A stretch of 64,000 nucleotides of DNA, from positions 8,395,001 through 8,459,000 of the forward strand of contig CM056875.1 in NCBI GenBank assembly GCA_029876055.1, in the 5' to 3' direction. A program made the translations under genes and the position numbers. The notes under the pieces were generated by a model. That model was not told the DNA's origin and searched no databases. It saw nothing but the letters and a program-made list of their open reading frames with translations. The DNA comes from Madurella fahalii. Lineage: Eukaryota > Ascomycota > Sordariomycetes > Sordariales. This document shows positions 22,926 through 34,192 of this stretch, in pieces. The first letter of the stretch is position 1; each line of letters starts with the position of its first letter.

Positions 22926-25900
22926 TTAGAAAGTATCCGTCTCCTGCGACGCCATCGACCCAAACGTATCTAAACAAAACGCGCCACAGTTAGCTGCTGC
23001 CGCCCAATCTTCGCAAAACCCAGGTCCCCTTCCCCCCGCATCACAAAAACATACCTCTCTTCCGCCTCCCCACGCTCCCTTCCTCCTCGCTCATCGCGCT
23101 AACCGGGCTCCCGCCCAACCCGCTCTTTCCTCTTCCCGACGATCCAGTCGGCGTCATCGGCCTCGGCCCGCTCGGCCGCCGAGTGACCGCCCCGGACTGT
23201 GACGCCACGCTCAGGTTCCGGTTCTCCAGCCGCGGGCTGCTCGTCCGCTCCCCGTGGCTAATGTAGCTCGCCGTCGGCACGCCGTGCGTCATGGTGCCGT
23301 ACCCGCTCTCGACGCTGTGGTGGCTGTTGTTCTGCGGCGGCTGCTTCTGCAGCTTGCTGAGCCGCTTGTTCTGCGGCGGCGGGGTGCCGCGCATCATGAC
23401 CGGGCTTGAAGACGACGGTGTTTGCTGCGGGTCGAGCGCCTCCTTGGGCGGACGGGGCGGCGGGCCGCCGGCCGTGGCAGTCATGTTCGCTGCTGCCGGG
23501 GATGAAGTCCACTGCTGTTGGTAGTGGTGTTCCGAGCCGTAGCTGGGCGTGTGTTGGTGCTGCTGCGGGAATCGGTTCAGGCTCGTGGCTGACCCGGCCC
23601 AGTCGGCTGACTTGGGGCTCAGGGGAGAGTCAAAGCCCAAGGCCTGCGACTCGAGCGCCGCCTTGAAGCGCTCCGTCTGGCCTTGCCTCGGCTGGGGGTG
23701 CTGCAAGTTTAGCGAGTCGCGGTGGGCTCTATATTTGGGATCCTCGGGTGTCATGGTCATCCAGTTAGGGGTCGCCTGTGCGGCCGATGACGAAGGCATC
23801 TGTCCGTATTGCGCCTCGCCGTTCTCGTGCATGCCATGGGTTAGGTCTTGCTCCGAGAACCCCGTATGAAGCTTGTCGGTCTGGATCGGCTGAGGGGGGA
23901 GAACTGGTAATTGTCTTGGTAATGATCCAGCGATCCTGAGTGGGACGGGCCGGCGGGGAAACCGCTGCCTTCATCCTTACCGGATTGCTTGCTGTGCCGC
24001 GACTCTGGGACTCCGCTGGAAGCTGTCGTCTCAGACCACCGAGAGATTTTCGGGATGCGGAACCAACTCGACCTGCCCGATTTCTTTTTGCTCTCTTCCG
24101 TTCGAGGGGTGTTCTCGTTGCTCATGGACGTCTGCGGCATGGCAGGGGGTGGAGTTGCCAAGGGCACCGAGCCGCTCCGCTGTCCCTGGGCAGGCGTCAT
24201 CATATGGAGGTCCTCATTCATGTGCCCATGGTCGTAGTCCTCTTCGTTGTCTTCGGGCACGGTACTTATCCTGTGCGCCGAGACCCTGCGGTCGAATCCC
24301 GGCTTGGCAGATGCTCCGCGGGATTGAATCGAGAGATGCCCAGACTGAGACGGATGGCTTGCTGTCGAAGTTCCGGCATTGCCCTCGGGTTCGTACCCGT
24401 TGTCCTGCTCATATTGGATCTCTGGCTGAGAAGGGTCGTACGGTTGGTCGCCCTGAATGCTCATGCTTCCGTGCATGTTGCCCCGCGCGGTTTGCGCCTT
24501 GAGAACGTCGACTTCGTTCAGCAGCTGCATGAGCATGTCCTCGATCCTGCTGAGATCGTTCGCCCCCTTAGCACTCAATCCTTTCAGCGCACGTCGGAAA
24601 ATGCTCCGCTTCTTGGCGTTGACGTCGTCGCCGTTGATGGTGCCCGCTTGCGACCCGCCCTGGATGGAGCGAGCGACGCTACCGGGGTAAGGTCGCGGAC
24701 CATTGATGGCCCGCTGGACCGTCTTCTCGGTATTTTCTTTAACCTCGGTGATGATGACATCCTCGGTGTCTGCGAGCAGCCGCTTGATGTCTTCAAAGTT
24801 GTTCCTCATCTCGGTTGCCGAGCGGACTAGGGTCACCAAAATCTCAGTGTCCCGCGCACTTCGCTGGGCGTCTCGGACCATCAACTGGCGGGCGATATTA
24901 GTGACCTGCAAAATATTCAGAGAGCCACGATACTCACGTGTTGCATCAGGGCAATGATATCCTTGGACTCAATTCCCTCAATTCCTGTGCCGGTGGCAGC
25001 GTCATATAGAGGGGTGCCCATTCCCTGAGACATGCCGCTGAGGTGGCGAGCGTGCTTCGAAGTGTAGAATGGATCATCAACGCCCGGTCCAGCGGCCCCT
25101 GCTGCCATGTCAAAGTCGACGCCTTTGCCCTTGATACCTTGGAGGTCCGGAGTCTTGTTGGGGCCCTGCGAGATGTAGCCCTCGTCAACCTTGTGACCAA
25201 GCGGGTTGTGGTTCCCGTAGACGTCGCCGAACCCCGAGCTATCAAAGCCGGTAGCCCCGAGAAGGGCGTCGTTGGCGATGGGGCTGGATCCCTCATAGGG
25301 GTTGGTGATTAGTGTATCGCGCTTCTTGTCCTCCGAAGTGCGGTACCATTCCTCGTGTTCCCCACTCGGCTGCCGGCTGTGATTGTGACTGGCGGCCATG
25401 CCAGCTGCCGCGCCTGCGAGACCTAGGTCATGTGTGCTGTCGTGTTGGTGCGCGCCATCCAGCCCTTGGTATTCAACATCATCCAAGCGATGTTGCGGCT
25501 GCTGCCGCGGCGTGACATCTCCGGGCCAGTGATCCTCATGATCGCGCCCGCCCTCTCCGTTCACAAGGGATGGGTTGGTCAGCAAGTCATCATCCTGCCA
25601 GCCTATTTCTGGCATCGGATCGTTGGGATCGGGCATGCTGCTGAAACCCATCTTGGGCTGATCGTCATTGTTGACCAGCCTCTCGGCGCTAGGTGTTCCG
25701 TCGAGACCCGGGCGGTGCCCGTTCTTAGTGCGCTCCTTGAACGACTGATTGCGCTGGACACCGGCTGGCTGGAAAGCCACCTCGTCATCGTCGACGACCT
25801 GTTGTCCTTTGCCATGCTGGGCCCTGAGGGCGGCAGCGGCAGCACCAACCGCCGCGCTGGCGATTGCGGCCTCGGACACGGTAGGAGACTGTTGGTAGGC

Positions 25901-28534
25901 AGTCCGAGGTACTTTCCGGCCATACTCATCCAGTTCGTATTCCACAAACTCACGGGATTGCTGGCTCGCGGACGCCGGTGTCTCAGCACGCTCATCTCCG
26001 TACTCTCGACTCGCCACGGACCGCTTGCTTGGGGTACCCGGGTTGCGAGATTGTTCCTCTTCGAGCGTCGCCATGGACTCACGGGCGTTGTAATGCTGGT
26101 TCCCGACCGCGCTGGAGCTGCCGGTCATGACAGAGCCATCCAGCATCGATCCATCGACGAGCGAGGCCACGTTTGATTCAATGCCGGCAGGGTGTACGAA
26201 ATCGGGATTCATGGCCACGGCGCGGACAGCCTGGCCAGATGTGACTCGATCAAATTCGCTATTAGTCGCGCTCGTGGTGTTCTGCTGATCGACTCCTGAG
26301 CTTCTCAGGCTTCGCTCGTCGTCAACAAATTCGCGGCTGGCTCGGGAATGCATCGAACCATCATGCCGAGGCGACCTGTCCGCTGATGAGATTGAGTCGG
26401 TGGTGCGATGGGTAGCTCTTGACTCGCGGTTTTGCGCTTCGCTACAGGCCTCGGTGTAGCCCGAAACACTCGGGATCGGGCTCAGACCGCGCCGCTCGGG
26501 CTGGTATGGGACGTACACTAGTGGAGGAGGGACATCCTGGGTGCTGTAGTAGTCATAAGGAGTCTCCGGCGCGTACGCTGGGACGGAGCTGTCCTCGTCA
26601 TACTCGTCGTTTTCCTCCGACTTTTTGTGGCGCGAAGGCACTTTGATGCCATAGTCGTCAATGATGTATTCGTCCAGCTCCCCGGTTCGTTGCCGAGGCA
26701 ACGCTTTGAGGTCACCGTGTGACACGTTGGCGTGCTGTGCCCCGAGCGACTGCAGTGTGATGGGCGTCCTGGTTGGGGTTGGTGTCGACCCCGGGGATGG
26801 ATGCCCGTCGGAGAGGTCACGGCCGGGGCTAAGCTCTTCGGTGGCTGAGTGGGGCCTGTCCGTGTCGGCAGACCGAATGGATGCCCTTGTCACATCGGAG
26901 GCGTTCACGTCACTCATCAACGGCATTGGAGGCGCTGGTGGTGTGAGAGGGTCCGAGTCTTCGTCCTCAGGAACATGATCGGAAGCGCGGCTCCGCATCT
27001 CGGCCCTGCGTCGCCTCCTCGTGCGCTGCTTGTCGTCCGAAGGAGAGTTAAGGGCGTCATGCGCAATGACAGCTCCCGCGCCCAATGCAGCCCCAGCAGC
27101 GGCGGCCTTGAGGCGGTCAGTGCTTCGCATTGGAGTGTCATCGGGGTCGTGATCGTCCTCGATGGATTCGTGGCTAAGCGCGCTGCTGTCATCGAACTCA
27201 TTCCGAGCTTCTCGACCACGACTCTCCGTACTCTTCAGGCTGTCTCGAGGCGTTACCAGGTTCTTCTTGTCCGTCCCGGCGGAACGTCGCCTGTCATTCG
27301 CATACTCCTCCCTAGACACCGTCGTCGTGCTGGATGTGATCGAATCGCGGCGACTCTTGTGTCTGCTCTGTTCCCGCTTCAGGGCATTGAGTTCGGGCAG
27401 AATGAGACGACGGATGGCGTCCTCGACCGTCTCCAATAGCTTGGGATTGTTGATCGAGGAAGCTTTGGAAGTTGCCGACCTGATCGAGTGTTGATCCATG
27501 GACCGATGGCCCGGCGAAAGAGCCGATGACACGACGCTAGAATCTGCCACCGAGGCCAGAGACTCGGGGTGACCCTTGCTGGATCTTCTACGGGGCGACC
27601 TTGAACGCTCATATCGGTCTTCCTTGGAGGTGCTAGTTGTCCGGCTCTTGCTCGACCTGCTGTGCTTGCGCTCCTTCTCCTTGTCTCGGCCTTTCGACAC
27701 GATCACTCTCTCTCTATCACGGCTGTCGCCGCTCTTGCTCCGGAGCTTGTCCGCTGCCGCCGCAGCACCCAGTCCTGCAGCAGCGCCAGCGAGATAGTGG
27801 GCAGTGCGAGACGGGCTTCTACTCCGAGAGCTCTTGACTTCCGACATTCCAAAGGAGGTGGCAGCGCCCGACCCGTCGAGGAAGCTGTCGGTGGGGATGG
27901 CGGAAATTTCACTCATTGTGGGCGGTTGGTAACTAGCCTTGCTGCCATCGGCGGCCGGAATCAAGGGGCTCGCTGGGCGGCGGCGGCGAACGTTGCCACT
28001 TCGGTCGATCTCAATGTCAATTGGGTTCCGGCTAACGTTGCTTTCCTCGGTGGCCGAGGCATATGAGCTTGCGTCCTCAACATCCCCGCTACGTGCTGAA
28101 GGCCCTTCCATCTCGCTGCGGGCAGGTGCGCTGGTGGTAGCAGACCGGCGGCTGGCGCTCGTTTTCCTTGATTTGGTCTGCGTGATTTCGATGCGGTCCC
28201 TGTCCGAGGAGCCGCTCTTGGAACGGTGTTTACTGCTCGGTCTTAGGCGGACTCGGACGCTCGGCTTGCGCTGATCACCCGAGACGGAGCTGTTGCTCGC
28301 CTTGCCGCCCTCAAAGTACTCTATGAGCAGCGACGTCTGTGACCTGCTAGCCCGGTGTCCTGTCTTGATGGTGACTGGCGTGCCGTCATCCGGGAGCGAA
28401 TAGGACGATAAATCGTCACCGGGCTTCGACACATCGGTTCCAACATCGCTTGGGGCGGCGGTTAGGATTGTCGAGTTGGTCTCGGTGGGCGCAGGTAGCG
28501 GCGGCGCGGATCTTTTCTTACTCTCAACAACCAT
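22926..28534 (-). CDS. Very large intrinsically disordered protein, unrecognised
   Basis: About 1,797 residues from exons 24938-28534, 23981-24884, 23055-23903 and 22926-22969. The start is the first ATG (MVVESKKRSAPPLP); the frame upstream has no better candidate. Seen: almost entirely Ser/Arg/Asp/Pro-rich low-complexity sequence with RS-like stretches; short Ala/Gly-rich segments near residues 246, 474, 887, 1036 and 1140; a likely helix LLETVEDAIRRLILPELNALK; and a long helical stretch just after the first intron (RSARDTEILVTLVRSATEMRNNFEDIKRLL). The last 14 codons form a tiny exon ending SMASQETDTF. The first intron is 53 nt if it ends at GCCAG after an ACTAAT branch, or 32 nt if it ends at TTGCAG (adds seven residues). 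A frame change near 23.9 kb is explained by a 77-nt intron (CCG|GTAAGG ... TACCAG|TTC). Inference: a scaffold of the polarity or septum type; no domain proves it. Confidence 0.8.
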
Positions 28535-30788
28535 TGTGGTGTCGAGAGCCAGCGGGCGGCTGTGTTGGTTAGGTACCAGCAGCCCCTCAGTCGTTGTCCA
28601 ATTAGTCCCTTCCACGGGGTCCCTCGCCGGCCCTTCCGAGTGAGCTGGCGGGAATAAGAGGCGATAGGAGAAAAGCTGGCCAAGGAAAATCTAATTGCCA
28701 GCACGGAATCGAGTAGTTTGCGTCCGGGGACACATCAAGTAAGATAAAAGCTGCTGGATGCGCGAAGGATAGGACCAGTCAGCTGTCCCATAGACAGGCT
28801 TCGCGGAGCAGGCGATCAATCCAGCTGTTTCTCCGGCAAGAGCTGGGGTAGCGCGCCCTAGAGCCAGCACCGGTTTGATAGAAACTTGGTAGCGGGATGG
28901 CGGCGGGCGCACGAAACAATGGGCGGCGACGGGCGGCGACGAAGCGACCTGTAAGAAAAAAGATGAAGAGAAAAAAACCGAGAGGCGGTGCAAGATGGCC
29001 TCCGTGTTGAAGGAGCAACGGAAAGCCAAGGTCACCGGCAGCGGGGCAGCTCGCTGTGATGACGGGGACCCAATCGCAGCGTTGGTCTGCGCTTGGCTCG
29101 CTCGGATGCTGCGATTTTTGCTGCAGCCACAGGGGTTGAAGGGACTCTCTCTGTTGGTGATGCTCGGCCGGCGATCGAGAGGTGCGCCGAGGACAGTCGA
29201 GGAGACCCAAGGCTTCTCCCAATCTCCAGGATACGTGCAGCGAAAGAATCTTTCTCGTGCGTCTCTGGCTGCTTCGGCCGCTGCCTTTCTCACACAGCTT
29301 TCCTCCGGCGGCCAAGCGCAGCAGGACCTATGGGAGGCTTTGTTGTTGTCTAGTAGCGGGCGGGATTGCTTGATGTGCTGGCGGTGCTTGACGGAGTCGG
29401 CCAATTGCGCGGGGAGTCTGGGATCTCTTCTGCAGCGACGTGCAGGCGAAGAAACGGCGGAGCAGAAGAGACGAGGCTCAGACACTGATGCCGATTGTAC
29501 CGTAGGTACTGCGGAGCAGCGTTGCGAAAGAACGGGAATTAAAAGTGTCGAAAACCCAAGAGCAACCCTTTGCACTGGATCGACAAGCAACGCGCACTCG
29601 TCTTGTCGCACAACACCAGAGGACAGGCAAGCCGAGCGCGGACGGGACGGCGGGCTACCACAGCAGGCGGGCTTGAGGTGACGGGGAGGTTGGTGGTTGG
29701 TTTGTTGACATAGCGCTCCGCCAAGGCCCAACCTCCAAAGTGGCTCCCTGCTAGGCCCTCGAACCCTCGAACCACCCTGGCCTGGCCCTGCCTAGGTAAC
29801 GACTGCTCCTCCTTGGGACGGAGGCCCCCCACTGGGGCGATCTCTTGGGAAACCAGGTGCGCCACTTCTGCCACTTCTGCCCCCCGTCACCCAATAGCGC
29901 CCAAAATCCCGCCAACCATCCCCAGCATCTTTCGCGCAGTCTACTGCGGAACCTGGTCCGACAAGGCAAACGTGGAATTCCCGTTTTGGGTGCGTTTTCC
30001 AGGCTTGCAGCTTGCTCTTCCGCCACAGCCAAGTTTGATTGTCCTCCAGCCGATGGCCTCGTTTGATCCACCATTTGGATGATGTTGTGTTGCCTGAGGA
30101 ACCGGATGAACGTCCCCAATCGCACTGTTCATTTGTCTGATTTGTCCCGATGAATTAATTAGTAGCTATGGTACGCAGCTCTCGCTGTTTGTAACGACAT
30201 CCCCGATTCTCGAGATAAAATCCGGTATTTTAGATCCGATTAAGCAGCTGCGGTAGCCTCAAGTTCAAATCCCGATGTCCCCGCCCTTGCCGCCCGTGGG
30301 ACAATAAGGTAGCCTAGGCGCCTATGAGGAGCTGGTTCCCTGTCTCACGAAAACGAGGATATACCTGCTAATGGCGCACTTATTAAAGCCGCACATTGTG
30401 ATCTCAACTGTAACGCTGGGTAACCAAAACGGCGCCGTCATCTGACGGAAGTGCCTCTGAGTTGTCGCCACCAAAGATGCGAGCCCGACCGATTCCCCCC
30501 TCTGGGGCTCCGTCGACCCGCCGCTGCGGTACGGGGGATATACGAGACTAGGTGTTGCAACACATCGTGCTGTGCACTCCAGTGGATCGCACTTCTTCAC
30601 CAGAATAAAGAGGTCATCACATCAAAGACGCTTCGAATGGTTCGTCGCAAACTACAGAGATAGATACATTTTGAAATCTAGGATCGGTGCGTGATAGTTC
30701 TATTCGCTCAACGCCGTTTCGTCTCGGAACAAAGCGTACTGTATTTCCCTTCATAGCCTGTATATCTTCCTTCTCTCTCTCTGTCTAC
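28535..30788. other. Intergenic 2.25 kb upstream of the large gene
   Basis: A minus-strand frame of 346 codons (28691-29731) and a plus-strand frame of 228 codons overlap each other. Neither begins with a convincing ATG context nor shows a domain; both are judged chance frames in GC-rich DNA. The region probably carries the long leader of the large gene and the 3' end of the IFRD gene. Confidence 0.45.
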
Positions 30789-32141
30789 TCACTTCCTTCT
30801 TGGGCTCGAAACAACATACTCCACCTCGGCGCTCTCAAAGACGTCCCTGATAACTGGGTTCTCAAGGTAGTGAGTGGCGAAACCGCCGCCGAGGATGATC
30901 TTGAGAAGCTCAGCTCTCACATGGAGGGACCAAGTGTCGATGATGACGAACTGGTTATGGATGCGGATCTTTTCGCGATACCCAAACTCCCGAAAATCGC
31001 TCTGGTCATCTGTCCTCGCGCCACCCACGTGCGGGTTTGGCCCTGAGCGGCCGGCTGTCGAGTATCCTGGTCCTTTGCCCCTTTCAAGAGAGGTGACAAT
31101 GCTAGAGAAGTTTGACCGGAGTTGCCTCCGGCCCTTCTTGGAAACGGCCTTTGACGAATCTCGGACAATTTCAGCCATCCGTGTCATGATCCGGTGCTGG
31201 TTATACTGCAAGTTAACGCGCTCGCCGGTCTCTTCTTCGTAGTCGCGTGCGGCTTCGAAAAGGAGAGCAATGTTGGAGCCGGCACTAGTTTGGACATCGG
31301 CATCTGTGCTGTCCAGCTGGTCCATGAAGGCTTCGATTGCCGTTTCGCTTTGCTCCATCAGATCGTCCATATAACTGGCAACAAAGGCCCAGGACTGAAG
31401 TGCAGCCGATACTACTGCACCATCGTCTCCGGCGCCAACCGACTGCCCGTCGCTTTCCACAATCTCCATAAAGAAGTCGAGCATCTCCTCTGCAGCAGTG
31501 CTTGATCCTCCTCCATATGTCACGGCAATGCAGAGCGCGTAAATTGCTTCCACTTTGATGTCCGCCTCCTCTGCATCGTGGCAAGCCGCTTTTAGGATCG
31601 GCAGCGCATCATCAAAGACGGTCTCCGACGGCGAGGTAAGGACGGTGAGGGTAAAGGCTCTGAGAGCCAGTAAGCGCTCGTCATCACTGCTTCCGCTTCT
31701 GATGCTCCTCAAAAAGATGGGCATGATCTCAGCGACGGACCGAGCAACCTGCCGGTGCGCAAAGTGATGCTTCAGGAGGTGCGAGTAGGCTTTGAGCGTC
31801 GCTTCACGCCCCTGCACGCTGCTCCGCTTGCGGTCTTGGAGTTCTGTGACGCGGTCCTGTAGCCGCTCCGCCCAGGTGTTGCTGAAGTCGTCTTCGCCGT
31901 CGCCTGATGCCGAGTTTGTGCTCATCGTCATGACATCATCAAACTCTGAGTCGCTCGCAAACTCGTCCTCCGAGGCGTAGCGGCTACCGGGCCGCGAGTT
32001 GGCACGGGAACCCGCGCGTGAGTTCGCTGGAGATCCATTCGGGGAGTGATTCACAGAAGAGAATCCCGATTCCGGCTTTGACCGTGCCTTCCGCGACACA
32101 GTTTTGCCTCCCGCAAGAGCTCTTCTTCGGAGGTCAGACAT
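30789..32141 (-). CDS. Interferon-related developmental regulator (IFRD) family protein
   Basis: 450 residues in one exon; the start is the ATG at 32141 (MSDLRRRALAGGK). Seen: a basic, Ser/Asn-rich N-terminus with repeated SRAGSRANSRPGSR units, an acidic patch, then an all-helical ARM-like IFRD domain from about residue 80 (WAERLQDRVTELQDRKRSS, GREATLKAYSHLLKHHFA, RSGSSDDERLLALRAFTLTVL, AEEADIKVEAIYALCIAVTYGG) and the C-terminal basic tail with NQFVIIDTWSLHVRAELLKIILGGGFATHY, which matches the family's conserved end. Known: metazoan IFRD1 acts as a transcriptional co-regulator, and IFRD proteins have been linked to inactive ribosomes; the role in filamentous fungi is not established. Length fits the family. 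Confidence 0.9.
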   Translation of the reverse strand: MSDLRRRALAGGKTVSRKARSKPESGFSSVNHSPNGSPANSRAGSRANSRPGSRYASEDEFASDSEFDDVMTMSTNSASGDGEDDFSNTWAERLQDRVTELQDRKRSSVQGREATLKAYSHLLKHHFAHRQVARSVAEIMPIFLRSIRSGSSDDERLLALRAFTLTVLTSPSETVFDDALPILKAACHDAEEADIKVEAIYALCIAVTYGGGSSTAAEEMLDFFMEIVESDGQSVGAGDDGAVVSAALQSWAFVASYMDDLMEQSETAIEAFMDQLDSTDADVQTSAGSNIALLFEAARDYEEETGERVNLQYNQHRIMTRMAEIVRDSSKAVSKKGRRQLRSNFSSIVTSLERGKGPGYSTAGRSGPNPHVGGARTDDQSDFREFGYREKIRIHNQFVIIDTWSLHVRAELLKIILGGGFATHYLENPVIRDVFESAEVEYVVSSPRRK

Positions 32142-34192
32142 ATTTTGTTGTCGTATCAACGCGACTCTGTGCGAAAAAGACCGTAGGTTTCGGTTCTCTC
32201 TGTGTTAAGGAAATAATACCACAGAGGCGAGATGTCGGGTGGTGTTTTCCCGGGTTGCTCCTTCACCGCGTTTTCAAGTCGCTGTGGATTGATAATGTAA
32301 GATTGGAGGTGGCAACGATGGGTTCCGGCAGATTTCGGAGCAAACAGGCTCTTGCAATGATGAACTGGTCGGCAACAAAACCTCCATGGGCACCGGGAAC
32401 GACGTGTCGAGGTGGGTAGGGGAGTATATATATATACAAGTTTGTGGAGGGGAGGCGAGATTGGCTTGTCGACCTGGACGGTGTGGTTACCGAGACTATA
32501 ATAATGATAAGTTTGTTCCCTCAAGTCCCCAGAACAGCACCGTTGAAAAATATGTAGAACAGAATACAGTGCCAATTTTGCGGAAGCGACCTTGCGGACG
32601 ATCAGGTGTGACGCATGAAGGCGCCACAGGGGCAATTTCAACCCGACAGCGGGGTCGAGCACTGAGCACACAGGGCTTGCGGGGAGAAATGGGGAAATGG
32701 ATGTCCGCCCGGCAAGGCAGCAAGCAGAAGTGGAGACCGGAGCCTGGCCAGGGCAGCTCACACCTGATCCCTGAGGGCTTTTGAGTGCTTGCATATTGCG
32801 CTAGCCCCAAGCAGAAAGGTATTCTCGGAGTGGCATGTGGACGTCGCGGGGTCAATAGCTCTATATAAGGTAAGGCAAGCAGAACATCCTCAAGAGCCAA
32901 ACCAACAACCCCAGGAACAATATAGTGTAAAATATAGGTTACGGGATAGGCACATTGCGTGTAAGAAAATGCAAGTATGCAAAGGGACGCTAGATGTATT
33001 GGATACCGCAGAATCACACCGACGGCCCGCAGAGGTGAGACGGGGATAATGGAAGTGTACATATCCATTCCGGCCTACGGCACCTCCGGGCGACCAATGT
33101 TCTTGAGATGCATCCAACCCCTGGCATCATGCCACGACGGAGCGATATCCAAAATAGTTTTGTATTTATTATTGGGAGGCTAGCCGGTAGTGCTCAGTGG
33201 CAGCCGCTGCGCAGTTGGGTATTCGACGACGTCAGGCGCCAACGTCCGGCGCCAAAATCCCCCACACTAAGGGTTAGGGCTGATATCGGTTCGAGACGGC
33301 TGTCGACTGTTCGGATGTAGCTTGGTAGCAGTCTGGATCGGATATCAACTAGTATCTGAGATATTTCTTGAGGTTTGGGATATGCTGTCGATATGAACAT
33401 CTGCAATATTTAACATCTAAGTGAAGAACATAGGCTTCCCTGTTGTTGTGGTATACATTCTTCGCTCCACGTACTAGTAGTTTCAATGGTAGAGGAGGAT
33501 GCCTTCTAGCTTGCGCGTATCAGCCCCGCACCCCGCCGGCCAAGTGCTTCAAGCTCATCCCATGACCACTTCCACCATCATTGGGTCGGGTTTATCAAAG
33601 ACCGCATGTCTGGGCCGCGCCGACTCACCACCGCAGTTCCTCATGACCGCTTCTGTTGTTGCCTCGGTTTTATAATTTGCAGACCGACCGGTTACTCCAA
33701 TTCTGAACCCCTCCAACCACGACCGCGATAAGGCAGGCTGCCAGCTTATCGAGGGACCTTGTCTGCCTGATCCGTGTGAAGCTGGCTCGACCCAGCCCCA
33801 CCTTCCGAGACGAGACGGACTTCAGCACTGCCCGAACCAACCATCACTGCTCCTTCCTTTCTCTCGAAGGCCACTTGAAGTCGAATCGACTTTCTGCATC
33901 TATTCGGAAAAGCTCTGGAGAGAACTGGCAAACGCGTACGTGCAGCTGGTTTCAACAGGCTGTTCTCTTGCAACCGTCAATTTCCTTGCCTTTTCTCCCC
34001 GGTCCTGGGGCCCTCCAAGAGCACCTTGCTGGCTCGAGCTTTGTCTGACGTGGGACCTCTCAGGCAACGGACCCTCCGCTCTCCTCTCTTCGGTTTCCTC
34101 CTCTCCTCCAAGCTGTCGACATCGTCTTTCCTAGGTTTTCTCATCGCCGCACCCCACATTACAGTCGGATGATATTCGGTCGCACCTCCACA
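32142..34192. other. Divergent promoter region between IFRD and FHA genes
   Basis: Two kilobases between genes transcribed away from each other. Frames of up to 212 codons on the minus strand have no domain. The final 500 bases look like the CT-rich 5' leader of the FHA gene. No RNA gene or repeat was recognised. Confidence 0.5.

Noticed and set aside
28691..29731. 346-codon minus-strand open frame upstream of the large gene
   Set aside because: It has no ATG at its start, is Cys/Ser/Pro-rich without any domain, and overlaps a 228-codon frame on the other strand; chance opening in GC-rich DNA.
30250..30290. B-box-like AGTTCAAATCC
   Set aside because: The flanking five bases do not pair to form a T-stem and no A-box or acceptor stem is present.
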